From Medicago truncatula (lineage: Eukaryota; Streptophyta; Magnoliopsida; Fabales; Fabaceae), in NCBI RefSeq assembly GCF_003473485.1, contig NC_053043.1, positions 8,442,001-8,506,000 of the forward strand: a stretch of 64,000 bases of DNA. Direction: 5' to 3'. The notes under the pieces were generated by a model, which searched no databases, had not been told where the DNA came from, and saw only the letters and a list, made by a program, of their open reading frames with translations. Below, one piece after another: positions 43,601 through 54,331 of the stretch. A program made the translations under genes and the position numbers. Positions within the stretch are counted from its first letter, which is position 1. The number at the start of each line of letters is the position of its first letter.

Positions 43601-45469
43601 GTTTAATAAGTTATATATGTATATAACTTATTACACACACACACACACACCCCTAATGCACACAACAAAGGAGAAAAACATGATAAGTAACTTGCATTTT
43701 TAAATTATTTTTTCTTTTGATTTTTTTTTTTTCAGGTTCTGATTGAACAGTTGACATCTTCTCCTTTGAACAATTTGATTTTCATGATATACTATGGATT
43801 AGTTATTGAAGGTTAGTCATTTTTAAACATCTAACTTTTTCATTGAGTTGAAGGAGCATGAATATACACAGTCAAATACATATGGAAAGTATGGACAAAT
43901 AAAATAATTGTCATCAGTGTCAAAGATAGGCTACCCAACCCAATGACATTCCTATTCAACTAGTAATTTATTTATTTATAAAAGGGCAACCCGGTGCACT
44001 AAAGCTCCGGCATACGCAGGGTCCGGGAAGGGGTCCCACCATTTGGTGTATTGTACGCAGCCTTACCCTGTGTTTTACACAAGAGGCTGTTTCCAGGACT
44101 TGAACCCGTGACCTTCCAGTCACATGACAACAACTTTACCAGTTGCGCCAAGGTTACCCCTCTTAAAAACAAACTGAACAATATATTCTAAAATGATGTG
44201 TGGACATAAACTTACTTATCGGAGTAGTAAGAAGCTCAATTTTATTTTAGTAAGGTCTCTTGTCACATGTTGGTATTATGAGAGCTCTATAATGGGTCAA
44301 CTCGACTTAAATTACTGGGTGTTTGGTAACCAAGTGGGTAACTGCCACCTCACATTTAAACCCTTTCCACCGCAATTTTCTTGAAGCTGCAATTGCTAGC
44401 TTCAGCTGAACGTGCGGTTGTAACGTGAATTTTGAAAATACCAAACACAAGCTTAGTGGTCTTTGAAAGAAAGAAAAAACGGTATGCACGCGTATGCACG
44501 ATACAATGGACCCGACCCTCGGCGGTAAAGAAAATCATGTACTCACGCAGCTGTTTGATTTCACCTGTCTGATGATGATTGGATGGCTCAGCTTTAAATT
44601 CTAACATATCAGTTTTAAAATGTATATTGGAATAGATTTAACTGATATGCATTTACAGTATAAAAAAAGATTTTTTAGGCTCTCAATTAATCATAATCGT
44701 TTGATCTCCAAAAACATTTGATTTTAATCATATGTATCTTAAAAGTCGTACGAAAGATGGATTGTGATTATTTGCCAATGTAAAAAGTTTTACACAAACT
44801 ATGCATCAAGATCAATCTCATTTGGAATACGATCCGTCCCATTTTTATCCCATTGCCATTTATGTGTAAAATGGATGCCTTGTTGGTAGTTATGTATATA
44901 ATGAAAAAGTGGACTGCAGGCCAACCTTGGGTCAATGTGAAAGCTAGAGTGAAGAAGGGTTATCCATCAGTGCAGAAAGCATCATGGACGGTAATCTTGT
45001 AGTACAATTGTAATATCAAACAAAATTTACTTCAAGAATTGGTTTATATTGTTTCTGACTTTAAGAAAGACCTCCATTGAATTGAACTGCAGTTCTGGCC
45101 TGTTGTTGGGTGGATAAATTACAAATTCATGCCTCTTCATTTCCGTGTTGTTTTCCACAGCTTAGTAGCATTTGTCTGGTACACCCTTTTTTTCTCCTGT
45201 CTTTCACTCAACTTTTCTTAACTTATTGAATGTGTATAGTTTGTGGTTTGTGTGCTTTGCAAAACATATCAACCGCTGAACTTAGCTAATAATTGCTATA
45301 GACTAACGGCTGTTTGGCCTCTGCCAACACCAACGCAACAAACACGCTAAATCGTCGTTCTTTTTAGTGAACAACAACTGAAATGAGATCATTCATTATA
45401 TGTCTGTTATATTTCAGGGGAATATTTTTGAACCTTCGTGCACGATCTATGACATTGACTAAATCTTGA
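40648..45469 (+). CDS. Mpv17/PMP22 family (PXMP2/4-type) membrane protein, seven exons
   Basis: Coding exons at 40648-40719, 40952-41050, 43233-43334, 43736-43811, 44921-44991, 45093-45178 and 45418-45469 join in frame to a 185-aa protein. All introns are GT...AG. Exon 1 reads MSSVAKNGLNSYVKQLQEHP. Exon 2 carries GVLSGISDIVSQKL. Exon 3 has GAGYLGPFGHYFH. Exon 5 begins GQPWVNVKARV. Exons 5-6 hold the family signature around SWTFWPVVGWINYKFMPLHFR, and the end is ARSMTLTKS. Length and motifs fit the four-helix Mpv17/PMP22 family of organellar membrane proteins, whose peroxisomal members may form small-solute channels. Exact location is not shown by the sequence. The large intron 2 carries a SINE and a LINE piece, intron 4 an Au SINE. 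A poly(A) signal AATAAA is at 45756-45761. Confidence 0.9.
41137..41290 (+). mobile_element. tRNA-derived SINE in intron 2
   Basis: GGTTGGGTAGCTCAATTGG gives an A box (41148-41159) and GAGGTTCAAATCC an exact B box (41202-41212), followed by an AT-rich tail. It lies in sense orientation in intron 2 of the Mpv17-family gene. The 3' border is approximate. Confidence 0.65.
41522..42386 (+). mobile_element. 5'-truncated LINE with target duplication, in intron 2
   Basis: Starts inside the C-terminal zinc-binding region of a non-LTR reverse transcriptase (PIPTKSNL, then CVLCGRMEESSIHLFLHCD with the CxxC...H...C pattern, then VWLKLMWW). A frameshift follows, then a WxTTIWVLWKVRND segment, a 3'UTR and an A-tail ending at about 42,386. 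The flanks ATTAGATGATCAGACAC (41505-41521) and ATTAGATGATTAGATAC (42387-42403) agree at 15 of 17 bases, a typical LINE target-site duplication. Same orientation as the host gene. Confidence 0.85.
43633..43651 (+). repeat. (AC)n microsatellite in intron 3
   Basis: A short AC run within intron 3 of the Mpv17-family gene. Confidence 0.8.
43976..44163 (-). mobile_element. Au SINE in intron 4 (antisense)
   Basis: Read on the minus strand it begins GAGGGGTAACCTTGGCGCAA, has an A-box-like GCGCAACTGG and a B box GGGTTCAAGTCC, then TGTAAAACACAGGGTAAGG and GGGACCCCTTCCCGGACCC. It ends GGGTTGCCCTTTTATAAA with the short T-rich tail typical of Au. I recognise this as the Au SINE, a family spread across many flowering plants. 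The 60-codon frame across it is spurious. Confidence 0.9.
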
Positions 45470-45755
45470 GGGAAATGAGATTCCAATATATAGTAGATGC
45501 TCCTACTAGTACTCCTTTAGTATTTTGTTTTGTCCTTATTTTATTTGTGTGTTTGTGTGTAATTGTCGAAGAGTATTGGAGATGAAACAGTAATCAAGCA
45601 AGACATTATTGTTTATTGCAACTTTGTTCATTAGAGAATACATTTTTTTTGGGAAATTTCCTTGTACTTCATGATGGAGAAAGTACTTTTTCTCTCTTCA
45701 TGACCATTACCAGTTAGATGCTCATTCATAGTTAAAATGCTATGATAAATTTATG

Positions 45756-45761
45756 AATAAA
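45756..45761 (+). terminator. Poly(A) signal of the Mpv17-family gene
   Basis: AATAAA about 290 bp after the stop codon, in T-rich 3' flanking sequence; the most likely 3'-end signal seen. Confidence 0.45.
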
Positions 45762-45769
45762 GTAATATG

Positions 45770-47210
45770 ATTTCTATATCACTGTTTTAAATATTTTTGT
45801 AAATGTTGGCAATGCATTGAATTGTAAAAAATAACCAAATACTTAACATAAAATGTGAAGTATAATATTCAACATTGAAACAAGTAACGGATATATATGT
45901 GAACATGACAGAAATCTTTGGCTCCATTTACATGCTCAAAAAATGATAAACGTGAGTTGTCAGAAGAAGAAACTTTTGACCAATTTGAGTAAGAATGTAG
46001 CAATGTTAAACTTTAGACGTGTATTATTATTTTTTGACAAAATTAGACGTGTATTATAGAGCGTGTATATGTGGTTTTCTTGTATTAAATATACAAAATG
46101 GATCATACTTCTAGTTTAAAATTATAAATTTCATTATTTGAAACTCATGTGTTTTATTTTTGCTGCATTTATAAATATTTTTATAAAAAAAATAAAGAAA
46201 ATAAAATTTCCATGTAATGAAGTTAGTTGACATTTAAAATAAGAGAATGGGTCTTCGTGATTTATTTTGACAAAAAAGTTAGGATACAAAGAAATGGAGG
46301 TGTCAATTACTATGATTTTGGAGTGAAGGAAGGATATAAATACACATCAATGAGGGTTGAATCTAGCAGAATTAGCTAAACTCAACTAAGGTAGCGAACT
46401 AAAAAAAAAAGACTTTGGACTAAGCGATTTGTCTATATTTAATGTCGGATAGTGTTTCATATAAAATTACTTTTATAAAAGGGAACAATGGGAACAAAAT
46501 AGCGAATTGAAAATTTGAATCCCAAATAAGAGAGGTGTTCACATTTTGTGTCCGATAGTGCATAAAACAAAATTACTTGAATGAAAGGAAACTATGGGAA
46601 CAAAAAACAGTACACGTTTTTAAAATTGGTAACATTGGTTAGACATTTATAGTAATAAAATGGTCCAACATTCTCATGAGTTACAACATGGACTGTGAAT
46701 GTGATGATTGTGAAGAACCACGGCTCCAGCTAGTCATCAACCGTGGAAAAACATTTACCTACCCACATGTTTGAACACAATAACTAACTTGTACAAAATA
46801 AGACTTAGAGTAATCCGTAATTAAACTCAGTCAAAATATTTAACAATTATATGCATTGCCATGCACTTAATTAAATAATGTACTAGTTAGCAATAAGCAC
46901 ATAACGACATAACCATGTGATGTGATATTACTTCTTCTGGTTGTTGTTTGTGGAAAAAGCTGGTTTTGAACATTCAGCTTGCAGGCTTTTATATTATTTA
47001 ATATACTTTTTTTAGCATGGTCTTAATTCTTAATTATTTAACAAAATATTTATGTAGTTGGTATTAAAGTAGTTAACTTACTCGTTAATTCTGTTCAAAG
47101 TCAGCATATATTAAGAACTGGACAAAGGGAAAACGACATAAATTTCAATGCCTCAAACTATATAGTATTAATTCCGCAATATTAGGAAATGTGAAATAAA
47201 TTATATGCAT
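45770..47210. other. Intergenic with an imperfect tandem repeat
   Basis: No gene. Around 46,405-46,620 two units about 106 bp apart share TGTC(G/C)GATAGTG, AAAATTACTT and GGGAACAAAA. Confidence 0.45.
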
Positions 47211-47213
47211 GTT

Positions 47214-47224
47214 CTATATATAAG
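47214..47224 (+). promoter_or_regulatory. TATA box of paralog 7
   Basis: CTATATATAAG about 110 bp upstream of the ATG at 47333, followed by a C/A-rich leader. Confidence 0.6.
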
Positions 47225-47332
47225 ATCATGTTATAATTCATTCTCATACCAATTCTATACATTAGTTCAAGCCTTCATATATAGAACAACAATCTATAAT
47301 TAAATACTGACACACATTTGATACTATAGCAC

Positions 47333-48592
47333 ATGGAAAAATCTTTGATTTCAGATAGAATTTCTTCTTTTTGTTATTGTAATACAAGAGGAATTTCAGC
47401 AAGAAACAAGGTGCAGAAGATTCAGCTGACCAAATTTTCCATTCCAAGGCTTCCTAATAGATCTTTGGTGGCAGAATTGAATTATGTAAATAATTACAAA
47501 ATAAAGGATGATCCATACAACTCCAAAGTCAACAACAGTTCAATAGCATCTAACCAAAATTCAAAGGAAGTTGTTAAGCTTCATTTGATTATGGAAGTCA
47601 TATCAGATAGGTTAGAGATGCACAAGATTATCGGAATCCAGCGCGACAATTGGAATAATCTTTTACTGTCATCAATTAACATGATGACACTTTCTGCTTC
47701 ATCAATGGTTGGTCTTGCAGCGGTTGCTTCGACCGGAGGTGAAGCATCACTTGTAGCATTGAAAGTTTCTTCCACAATTCTTTACATGGCTGCAACTGGT
47801 TTACTTCTGTTCATGAACAAAGTTCAGCCATCGCAGCTTGCAGAAGAACAAAGAAATGCTACTAGATTTTTTAAGCAGCTTCAAGGAGAGGTAAGAACAA
47901 AGCTTGCTCTTGGGAATTTTAGTGAAGCTGATGTCAATGAAGCAATGAAGAAAGTTTTGGCATTGGATAAAGCTTACCCTCTTCCTTTGTTAGGCTCGAT
48001 GATTGAGAAATTCCCTCAAATTGTGAAACCAGCAACATGGTGGCCACAAATGAAGAAGCAAAAATATCAAACAGAAAAAGGAGGAAAAAATAATGGATGG
48101 AATCTAAAGTTGGAAGAAGAAATGAAGAAGATCGTTAACGTTTTGAAAAATAAAGATATGGAAGATTATTTGAAGTTGAGTACAAAAGTTTTGATGTTTA
48201 ACAAGATATTAGCTTTTTCTGGTCCAATACTAACTTGTCTTGCAGCTTTTGGTTCTATTTTTTTGGGTTCTGTTAATGCACCTTGGCCTGTGATGTTAGG
48301 GATCATATGTGGAGCTTTGGCAACTGTTGTTAACACATTAGAACATGGAGGGCAAGTTGGTATGGTTTTTGAGTCTTGTAGAGCAGCTAGTGGCTTCTTT
48401 AAGCTTATGGAAGAGACTATTGAGTTAAATATAAATGAAGAAGATCCTCTTAAAAGAGAAAATGGGGAGTTGTTTGAAATCAAAGTTGCTTTACAACTTG
48501 GTAGGAGTGTCTCAGAACTCAGAGAATTTACTGATGTATTATCTGAGGATGATGATAATGCTTGTGAAGAGTTTGCTAGCAAGCTTTTCTAG
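47333..48592 (+). CDS. At4g22030-like paralog 7, intact, divergent
   Basis: Single-exon 419-aa frame about 19 kb from the main cluster. The family layout is complete: a basic and Ser-containing N-terminus (MEKSLISDRISSFCYCNTRG), MEVISDRLEMHKIIGIQRDN near residue 90, a hydrophobic region after LLLSSINMMTLSA, EEQRNATRFFKQLQ, DKAYPLPLLGSMIEKFP, a Lys-rich linker (KKQKYQTEKGGKNNGW), a second hydrophobic region that differs strongly from the others (ILAFSGPILTCLAAFG), [11 protein letters not shown], and the SKLF end preceded by an acidic stretch (LSEDDDNACEE). Intact frame, divergent sequence and own TATA box suggest an old, retained member. Function unknown; no F-box seen. Confidence 0.88.
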   Translation: MEKSLISDRISSFCYCNTRGISARNKVQKIQLTKFSIPRLPNRSLVAELNYVNNYKIKDDPYNSKVNNSSIASNQNSKEVVKLHLIMEVISDRLEMHKIIGIQRDNWNNLLLSSINMMTLSASSMVGLAAVASTGGEASLVALKVSSTILYMAATGLLLFMNKVQPSQLAEEQRNATRFFKQLQGEVRTKLALGNFSEADVNEAMKKVLALDKAYPLPLLGSMIEKFPQIVKPATWWPQMKKQKYQTEKGGKNNGWNLKLEEEMKKIVNVLKNKDMEDYLKLSTKVLMFNKILAFSGPILTCLAAFGSIFLGSVNAPWPVMLGIICGALATVVNTLEHGGQVGMVFESCRAASGFFKLMEETIELNINEEDPLKRENGELFEIKVALQLGRSVSELREFTDVLSEDDDNACEEFASKLF

Positions 48593-49140
48593 TATTATTA
48601 CATGTGATGTGTTGTAGTATAAATGTTAATTATAATTAAGCTTAAATCTTGAATGTAGAATTGTTATGTGTCAATATACATGAGTTTGAAGGTTGAATGT
48701 AGAATTGTTGTGTCATTGCATGAGTTTTTACATTTGAGTTTTTTAAAGCAAGAAGCATTAGAGAGGATCAATCATCCTAGATTGACACCATTGAACGAAA
48801 AAGAAAAACAAATATTTTGGAGAGACATAAACCTAGCCTAGAAAAGTAAAAACAACATTGGCGGAAAAAGTCCGAGCTAATAAAAGCAGGAATTGAATCC
48901 TACCATGTGAAGGTTTGAGAAAAAACCTCAAAAGAATCCAATATGTCAACACAAGAGTTTCCTTCTCGATAAATTGAGAGACCTTAAATTTCATTTGATG
49001 AAAGTAAAAGTAAACAAATATGTCATCGATTATCGATATCTTTCCTTTTCTATTTTTATTAATGACAAAGAGCTCTTTATATCAGCTATTTATGATTCAA
49101 CTGGTTACTTGAAGAGAAAGAATCTCTGTAGGCTTTAAGT
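48593..49140. other. Intergenic between paralog 7 and the LINE remnant
   Basis: A roughly 50-bp imperfect direct repeat (GAATGTAGAATTGTT-TGTC and ATGAGTTT motifs) occurs at 48,650-48,735. No gene. Confidence 0.4.
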
Positions 49141-50890
49141 AATGTGCAGTCTCAAAATGATGCACCTTGGTGTTCTCATACTCCAGCTAGACCTACTATG
49201 GTGGACTTTCAATCTTGGACAGAAAATGATGATTTGCTTCATCAGCCAACTAGGGGAGTAGCTTTCACTTGGAAAAATGGCAGAAGTGGTAGAAGACATA
49301 TCAAAAGAAGATTGGATTGTTCCCTCAAAAAAAAAAAAATTAGAAGATTGGATCGTGTTGTGTGCAATCAAAATTGGCTTGACTGTTGCTCTTTTATCTC
49401 TTGCTTAACTCTAATCAAGCACAAGTCTGTCATGCTAGAATTCAATACAGATAATCAGCTATTTGCTTCTAGTTTGAAATTTTTGAAAATGCAGACTCTC
49501 CGTAAGAACTGTAAAGATTTCATTGCTAATTGTTGGAATAATAGAGTTGGCATATTTAAGGTCATAGAGGAACTCCAAATTCTTTCATAGAATGACAAAA
49601 ATAAAAAATAAAAACCAAGTTAATTTCATCAATCTGAAATGATGATGTGGTTATCATGAGCTGCTCTTGGAGGCCACATTGTTACAATACGAATTTGTTT
49701 TCTTCTAACCTTTTTTTGCAAGATCAACTGCTCTTGGAGGAAATTATCCCTAATATGGTTAATGATTCTATCAATAATTTGGTCACCTTGCTACCATCTA
49801 AGGAGGAAATTAAAAATGCAGTTTTTTATCTTACTAAAGATGTTGCTCCAGGACTTGATGGCTTTAGAGCTTGTTTCTTTCAAACATAATGGAATATTGT
49901 GCGATGTAGTTGATATTGTTCTGGAATTCTTTACATCTGATTGGTTGCTTCCCAACTTCAGTTCTAACACCATCATTCTTATTCCCAAAAGTCCTAATGT
50001 TGACTCCATTGACAAATATAAACCATTTGCTTTGGCCAATTTTAAGTTCAAATTATTTAAAAAATCCTTGTTGATAGGCTTGCTTAAATTTTTCCTTCTA
50101 TTATCTCAAAATAACAAAAAGGTTTCATCGAAGGTAGAAATATTAAAGATTGCATTGCTTTAGCTTCTAAAGCCATAAATCTGCTTGATAAAAAGAGATT
50201 CGGTGGTAACTTGGCCCTCAAGATAGCTGTTTCCAAAGCTTTTGATACTCTTAATTGGGAGTTTTTTCTTAAAGTACAGTCTTTTGCAATTGAATTGAAA
50301 CCATCTTACTCAACAACCATTTCAATTTCAATCAATGGAGCTCAACATGGCTATTTCAATTGCAAGAGAGGGGTCAAACAAGGTGACTCTTTATTTATCC
50401 CCTCTCCTTTTTCTGTTTGGCATAAAAAGTTCTCAGTAGAGGAATGTCAAGGCTTGTGGATGAAGGTAAAATTGATCTTATAGAGGCTTTAGATATGTGC
50501 AGGTGCCTTCTCATTGTTTTTATGCTAATGACTTTATGGTATACTACAAAGGTAAGCTATCTAGCCTGGAGGCTCATGAAGCTATTTTTTCTAGATATGA
50601 TGTTTGTTCTAGTCAGATTATAAACGCAATGAAATCTTCTATTCATTTTGGTGGTATCAATCAAAATAGAATGGCTCACATAGTGAACGTGCTTGGTTTC
50701 ACTATTGGTTCTTTACCTTTACGGCTTTACTTGCCTTGAACATGCTAGTGCTTGGTTTCACATGTTAAATCAGTGAGCACAGCATGTTTCTTTGATCAAA
50801 GAGTTAGAGAAGTGGTTCAAAAATTTCAGATGGAGTGGTGATATATCAAAAATGAAGACGTTTACTTAGTTAAAATGGACCTACATCATG
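49141..50890 (+). mobile_element. Decayed LINE (non-LTR retrotransposon)
   Basis: Successive broken frames spell the order of a plant L1-type ORF2: an endonuclease C-terminal part (RPTMVDFQSW, GVAFTWKNGRSGRRHIKRRL, LDCC), then reverse transcriptase blocks (LPSKEEIKNAVFYL, APGLDGF, WLLPNFSSNTIILIPKSPN, DSIDKYKPFALANFKFK, DTLNWEF, GVKQGDSLF). The catalytic YADD-like box reads FYANDFM, with Asp replaced by Asn. Several frameshifts and stops separate the pieces and both ends are missing, so it is dead. Plus strand, unrelated to the truncated LINE in the Mpv17-family intron, which holds only the region downstream of these domains. Confidence 0.85.
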
Positions 50891-51660
50891 CTAAAGTTTT
50901 TTTAATTAGAACATGCTAATGCTTTTTTAAAGGCATTTTTAACTAAAATATTGTCATGCAACAAACCATAATTAGACCTTTTAGGCCTATAAGAAAGACC
51001 TATTTAAGTAAATATAAATTAAATTATTACTATTATATTGTAATTTTTCAATTCAAGCTTATTAATCTGCTTGACTTTTTACATATATAAATGTTAAATA
51101 TCACAAGGGAGTTTAATCTCATTGGCCTACTAGTCTATTTAAGCAGAAATAAAATTACTTATTTAAATAAATACATATAAAATAACCTCATTGGTCTACT
51201 AAGTCTACTTACATATCAAAATATCATATTTACGAAAAAGGCAGACTCAAACTTCAAAAATAAATGTATGACATACTACATACCAGACTTAGGCTTAAAT
51301 ATTTTGACAAATCAGACATAGTTATTACAAATTCTTACTCGATAGAGTCTATTCTCACTTACACGATCCATCTGTTTAAAAAATGTATAAATAAAATATA
51401 TTTTTTTATGGAAAATAAAATAATTAATCAATCTACTTTAATTATTGATGATAAATTATAAATAATTGATCTACTTTAATTATTAATGGTAAATTATAAA
51501 TAATTAATCTACTTTATTATAGATAGTAAATAGTAATGCACAACCTAATAAATTAATTTATTATTGTCATAGTTATAGTAATAATTCATCCACAACCTCT
51601 CACTCACCCCATAAACTGTGTGTGTGTGATGTATTCTATTCTTTTCTGAATTCATCACCG
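50891..51660. other. Intergenic upstream of the BAP31-like gene
   Basis: AT-rich with short direct repeats (TAATTGATCTACTTTAATTATT and variants, 51,420-51,520). No gene. Confidence 0.4.
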
Positions 51661-51705
51661 ACAAGGTAAGATCCAAAACACTCTTGATCGGTGTAGAAGA
51701 AGAAG

Positions 51706-54090
51706 ATGATTCATCTCTTATTTACACTGATTTTTTCAGAAGCAACAATGATCGCATTGCTGTTATTCAAGACCCCATTGAGGAAGCTTGTGATAATGGC
51801 TTTGGATCGGTTGAAACGAGGTCGTGGACCTGTTATGGTGAAAACCGTTGCTGGTACTGTTCTTGTTGTTTTGTCTTCTAGTGTTTATAGTATGATGAAG
51901 ATTCAACAACGTGGGATCGAAGATGGTGCTTCTGTTAATCCTACCGATCAGGTTCTTATGGCTAAGCATCTTCTTGAAGCTACACTCATGGGTGAGTTTT
52001 TTTTTTTTGTAATGGGTTGTTCAAAAGTTTTGATTTTTGTTTATTTGCTTGATGAATGAATGAATTTTGCATGAGGAATTTAATTTGATTTATGTTTATG
52101 GGTTCGGATTTAATGTCATTGCTCCGTTATGTGTAATTGTTTGCATTATTAAATTTAAATTATTGAGTTTTTAGCATTATTATTTTTGTAAATATGATCA
52201 AATAGTTAAATTTTTGTAATGTGTATAATTTTGCTTATATTTAAGACTGGATGTAGTATCTATGAAACACTGGATCCGACACAGAAACTAGACATGACAC
52301 TGACACAGACACGTCGAAACAAATAAAAAATTGTTTTTTGGGGATACTTGTTTGTTCTATGAGTTGTGAGATACATTTGTAAGACTGTTGTATGGATGTC
52401 ATACACCAGTGTGTGTTGGACACGGAGATATGACTAATCACAAAACCTTTTGGAAATAGAGAAGATCTTTCTCGAATTCATGAACCCATTTTCTGCTCTT
52501 TCGGAGTCATGTTCCCTTTTCCTTTCATTAATGCAGTCAGTCTTTCATTGTGATGAATATGTTGTTTCTATTGTTGCTGATGTAATTGATGAGTGATGAT
52601 CTCTTGTGATCTAAAAAATTTGTTTGTTTTGCTGCGTCTGATGCAGCATGGCTGCCTTCAATTCTCGAATTGTTCTTGAGTTTTCTGTGCCTCCGGCTCT
52701 TTCCCCAGTCTGAGAGGCTTTGCCCAGTCAAATGGGCTGCTCCTGTCTAGGTTCAGCTTCTAGCCCTTTCTGGTGCCTATACATCATGAACATGTATTTT
52801 GAACTGTGTTTTCCTGGAAGAAGAAAAAAATCACAGTGATTCAATATTCCTAAGGCATAAGGATCATACACCCATATGCATATATCTTATGATTGATTTA
52901 GTCAAAGAGAAATAACCTTGGCCCTTAGGTAAACAGACCACTCTTGATATCTTAGCCTCCTAATGGTATCATATGATTCAGATGCCTACCCATTTATATT
53001 TTATATAGAGTTAGTATCCAAGGTAGTTAGTGAATTTCTTGTGGACACTTGTTTGAGTTCTCAGATACATTTATATGAGTGTTGAGTGGATGCCATACAC
53101 ATTGGAGACACACCTAATCCCGTGTGATTCATAGGTTGTGTAACTTGTAACTGAAGCTTCATTGGTTGTTTGCCTAACTCTTTGTTAGGTTATTTGGTGA
53201 ATATTTGTGTTTCTTTCTCCTACCGATTTCTTCAATGGTCTAGAATGAATGTTGAGGCAACATACATGAGATATGTAAGCTTCTAAAGATGAAAAATGTG
53301 AGCTTTGGAAAATGTTCTACTTTCTTCTGGTATTGGTTAGTGATGAGTTATGGGTGGCATTAGCAGGGAGATTTAAATCTGATGTACTATATGTTTTGCT
53401 ATTTTTAGGATTCTTTGTTTCACTACTAGAAACCATCTTGTATGCTGTTAAATTTTACAACTCAGATTGTATGTAATTTGCTAGATTCAACATATATCCA
53501 AATTTTTCAAAATATTGCTGTTTTCTTTGATTTTTCGTAACACCGGTCACATCTTAAAAAGCATAACTGAAGAGATAAAATTACAGTTCCAATCCAACAT
53601 AAACAATAATGTTGAGTTTATGAACTGATTGGTCCTTGATATTTATGATTTATTAAAAGATCTCTGTGGCTTGTGAGCATTATTCATTCTTGATCAATTA
53701 TTTGCAGGTGCTATCCTTTTTCTTGCACTTATGATAGACAGACTGCATCATTACATAAGAGAACTCCGGATTCGGAGAAAGAGCATGGAAGCTGTTAAGA
53801 AACAAATGCGGGGGGCTGAGGATGCGAAAGCCGGAACTTCAGATGAAACTAAAACAATGGAGCAAGAAGCAGCTAAGTTGAGAGCAGAAGTTGGTCGTCT
53901 GGAATCTGAACTTCAGTCAAAAGATAAAGAGGTAGGTGCTGCAGAAGCCAGTGTAAGTGCTCTGAGGAAACAATCTGAAGGGTTCCTTCTTGAATATGAT
54001 CGCTTACTTGAGGAGAACCAAAACCTCCGCAACCAGCTACAATCTGTTGACAGAAGATTCTCACATTCAGTTTCCAAGAAGAATATGTGA
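51706..54090 (+). CDS. BAP31-like endoplasmic reticulum membrane protein, two exons
   Basis: Exons 51706-51991 and 53708-54090 join (GT...AG, phase 1) to a 222-aa protein. Three hydrophobic helices at about 2-21, 45-62 and 94-106 carry the family signature (MIHLLFTLIFSEATMIALLL, GPVMVKTVAGT, DQVLMAKHLLEATLMGAILF, IDRLHHYIREL). A long charged coiled coil follows at about 110-215 (KTMEQEAAKLRAEVGRLESE, LLEENQNLRNQL). The last four residues are KKNM, a canonical KKXX ER-retrieval signal. BAP31 proteins act in ER export and quality control of membrane proteins; that role is taken from the animal and yeast family. The start at 51706 is the first ATG giving the family N-terminus. Confidence 0.93.
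52241..52445. repeat. Dispersed 'GACACGGACAC'-type repeat in the BAP31-like intron
   Basis: GTATCTATGAAACACTGGATCC...GACACAGACACG is followed by GGACACGGAGATATGAC. Related fragments occur at about 53,035-53,130 (same intron) and, inverted, at about 55,100-55,230. It is probably a legume MITE family not classified here. Confidence 0.4.
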
Positions 54091-54120
54091 GAAACATTTA
54101 AGGCGGCTTCTTCTCTTCTA

Positions 54121-54331
54121 TACTTTTCGGGATTTCCATAGCAGCTTACTAGTAACAGGTTATCAATCCTTGTAAACATGCTTCTCATGAATAGGAGTTT
54201 TACTTCAGAGTTAAATTTGCACCAATACTTTTCGGGATTTCCATAGCAGCTTGCTAGTAACAGGTTATCAATCCTTGTAAACATGCTTCTCATGAAATAG
54301 GAGTTTTACTTCAGAGTTAAATTTGGACCAA
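54121..54331 (+). repeat. Tandem duplication of 105 bp in the 3' flank of the BAP31-like gene
   Basis: Units at 54121-54225 and 54226-54331, each beginning TACTTTTCGGGATTTCCATAG, differ at only a few bases (for example GCACC/GGACC and ATGAATAGG/ATGAAATAGG). The first unit starts 31 bp after the stop codon, so the duplication is likely within the 3'UTR. Confidence 0.9.

Noticed and set aside
43999-44181. 60-aa minus-strand frame
   Set aside because: It covers the Au SINE, whose tRNA-like sequence happens to be open.
53913-54293. 126-aa minus-strand frame
   Set aside because: Antisense shadow of the BAP31-like coiled-coil exon and the 3' tandem repeat.
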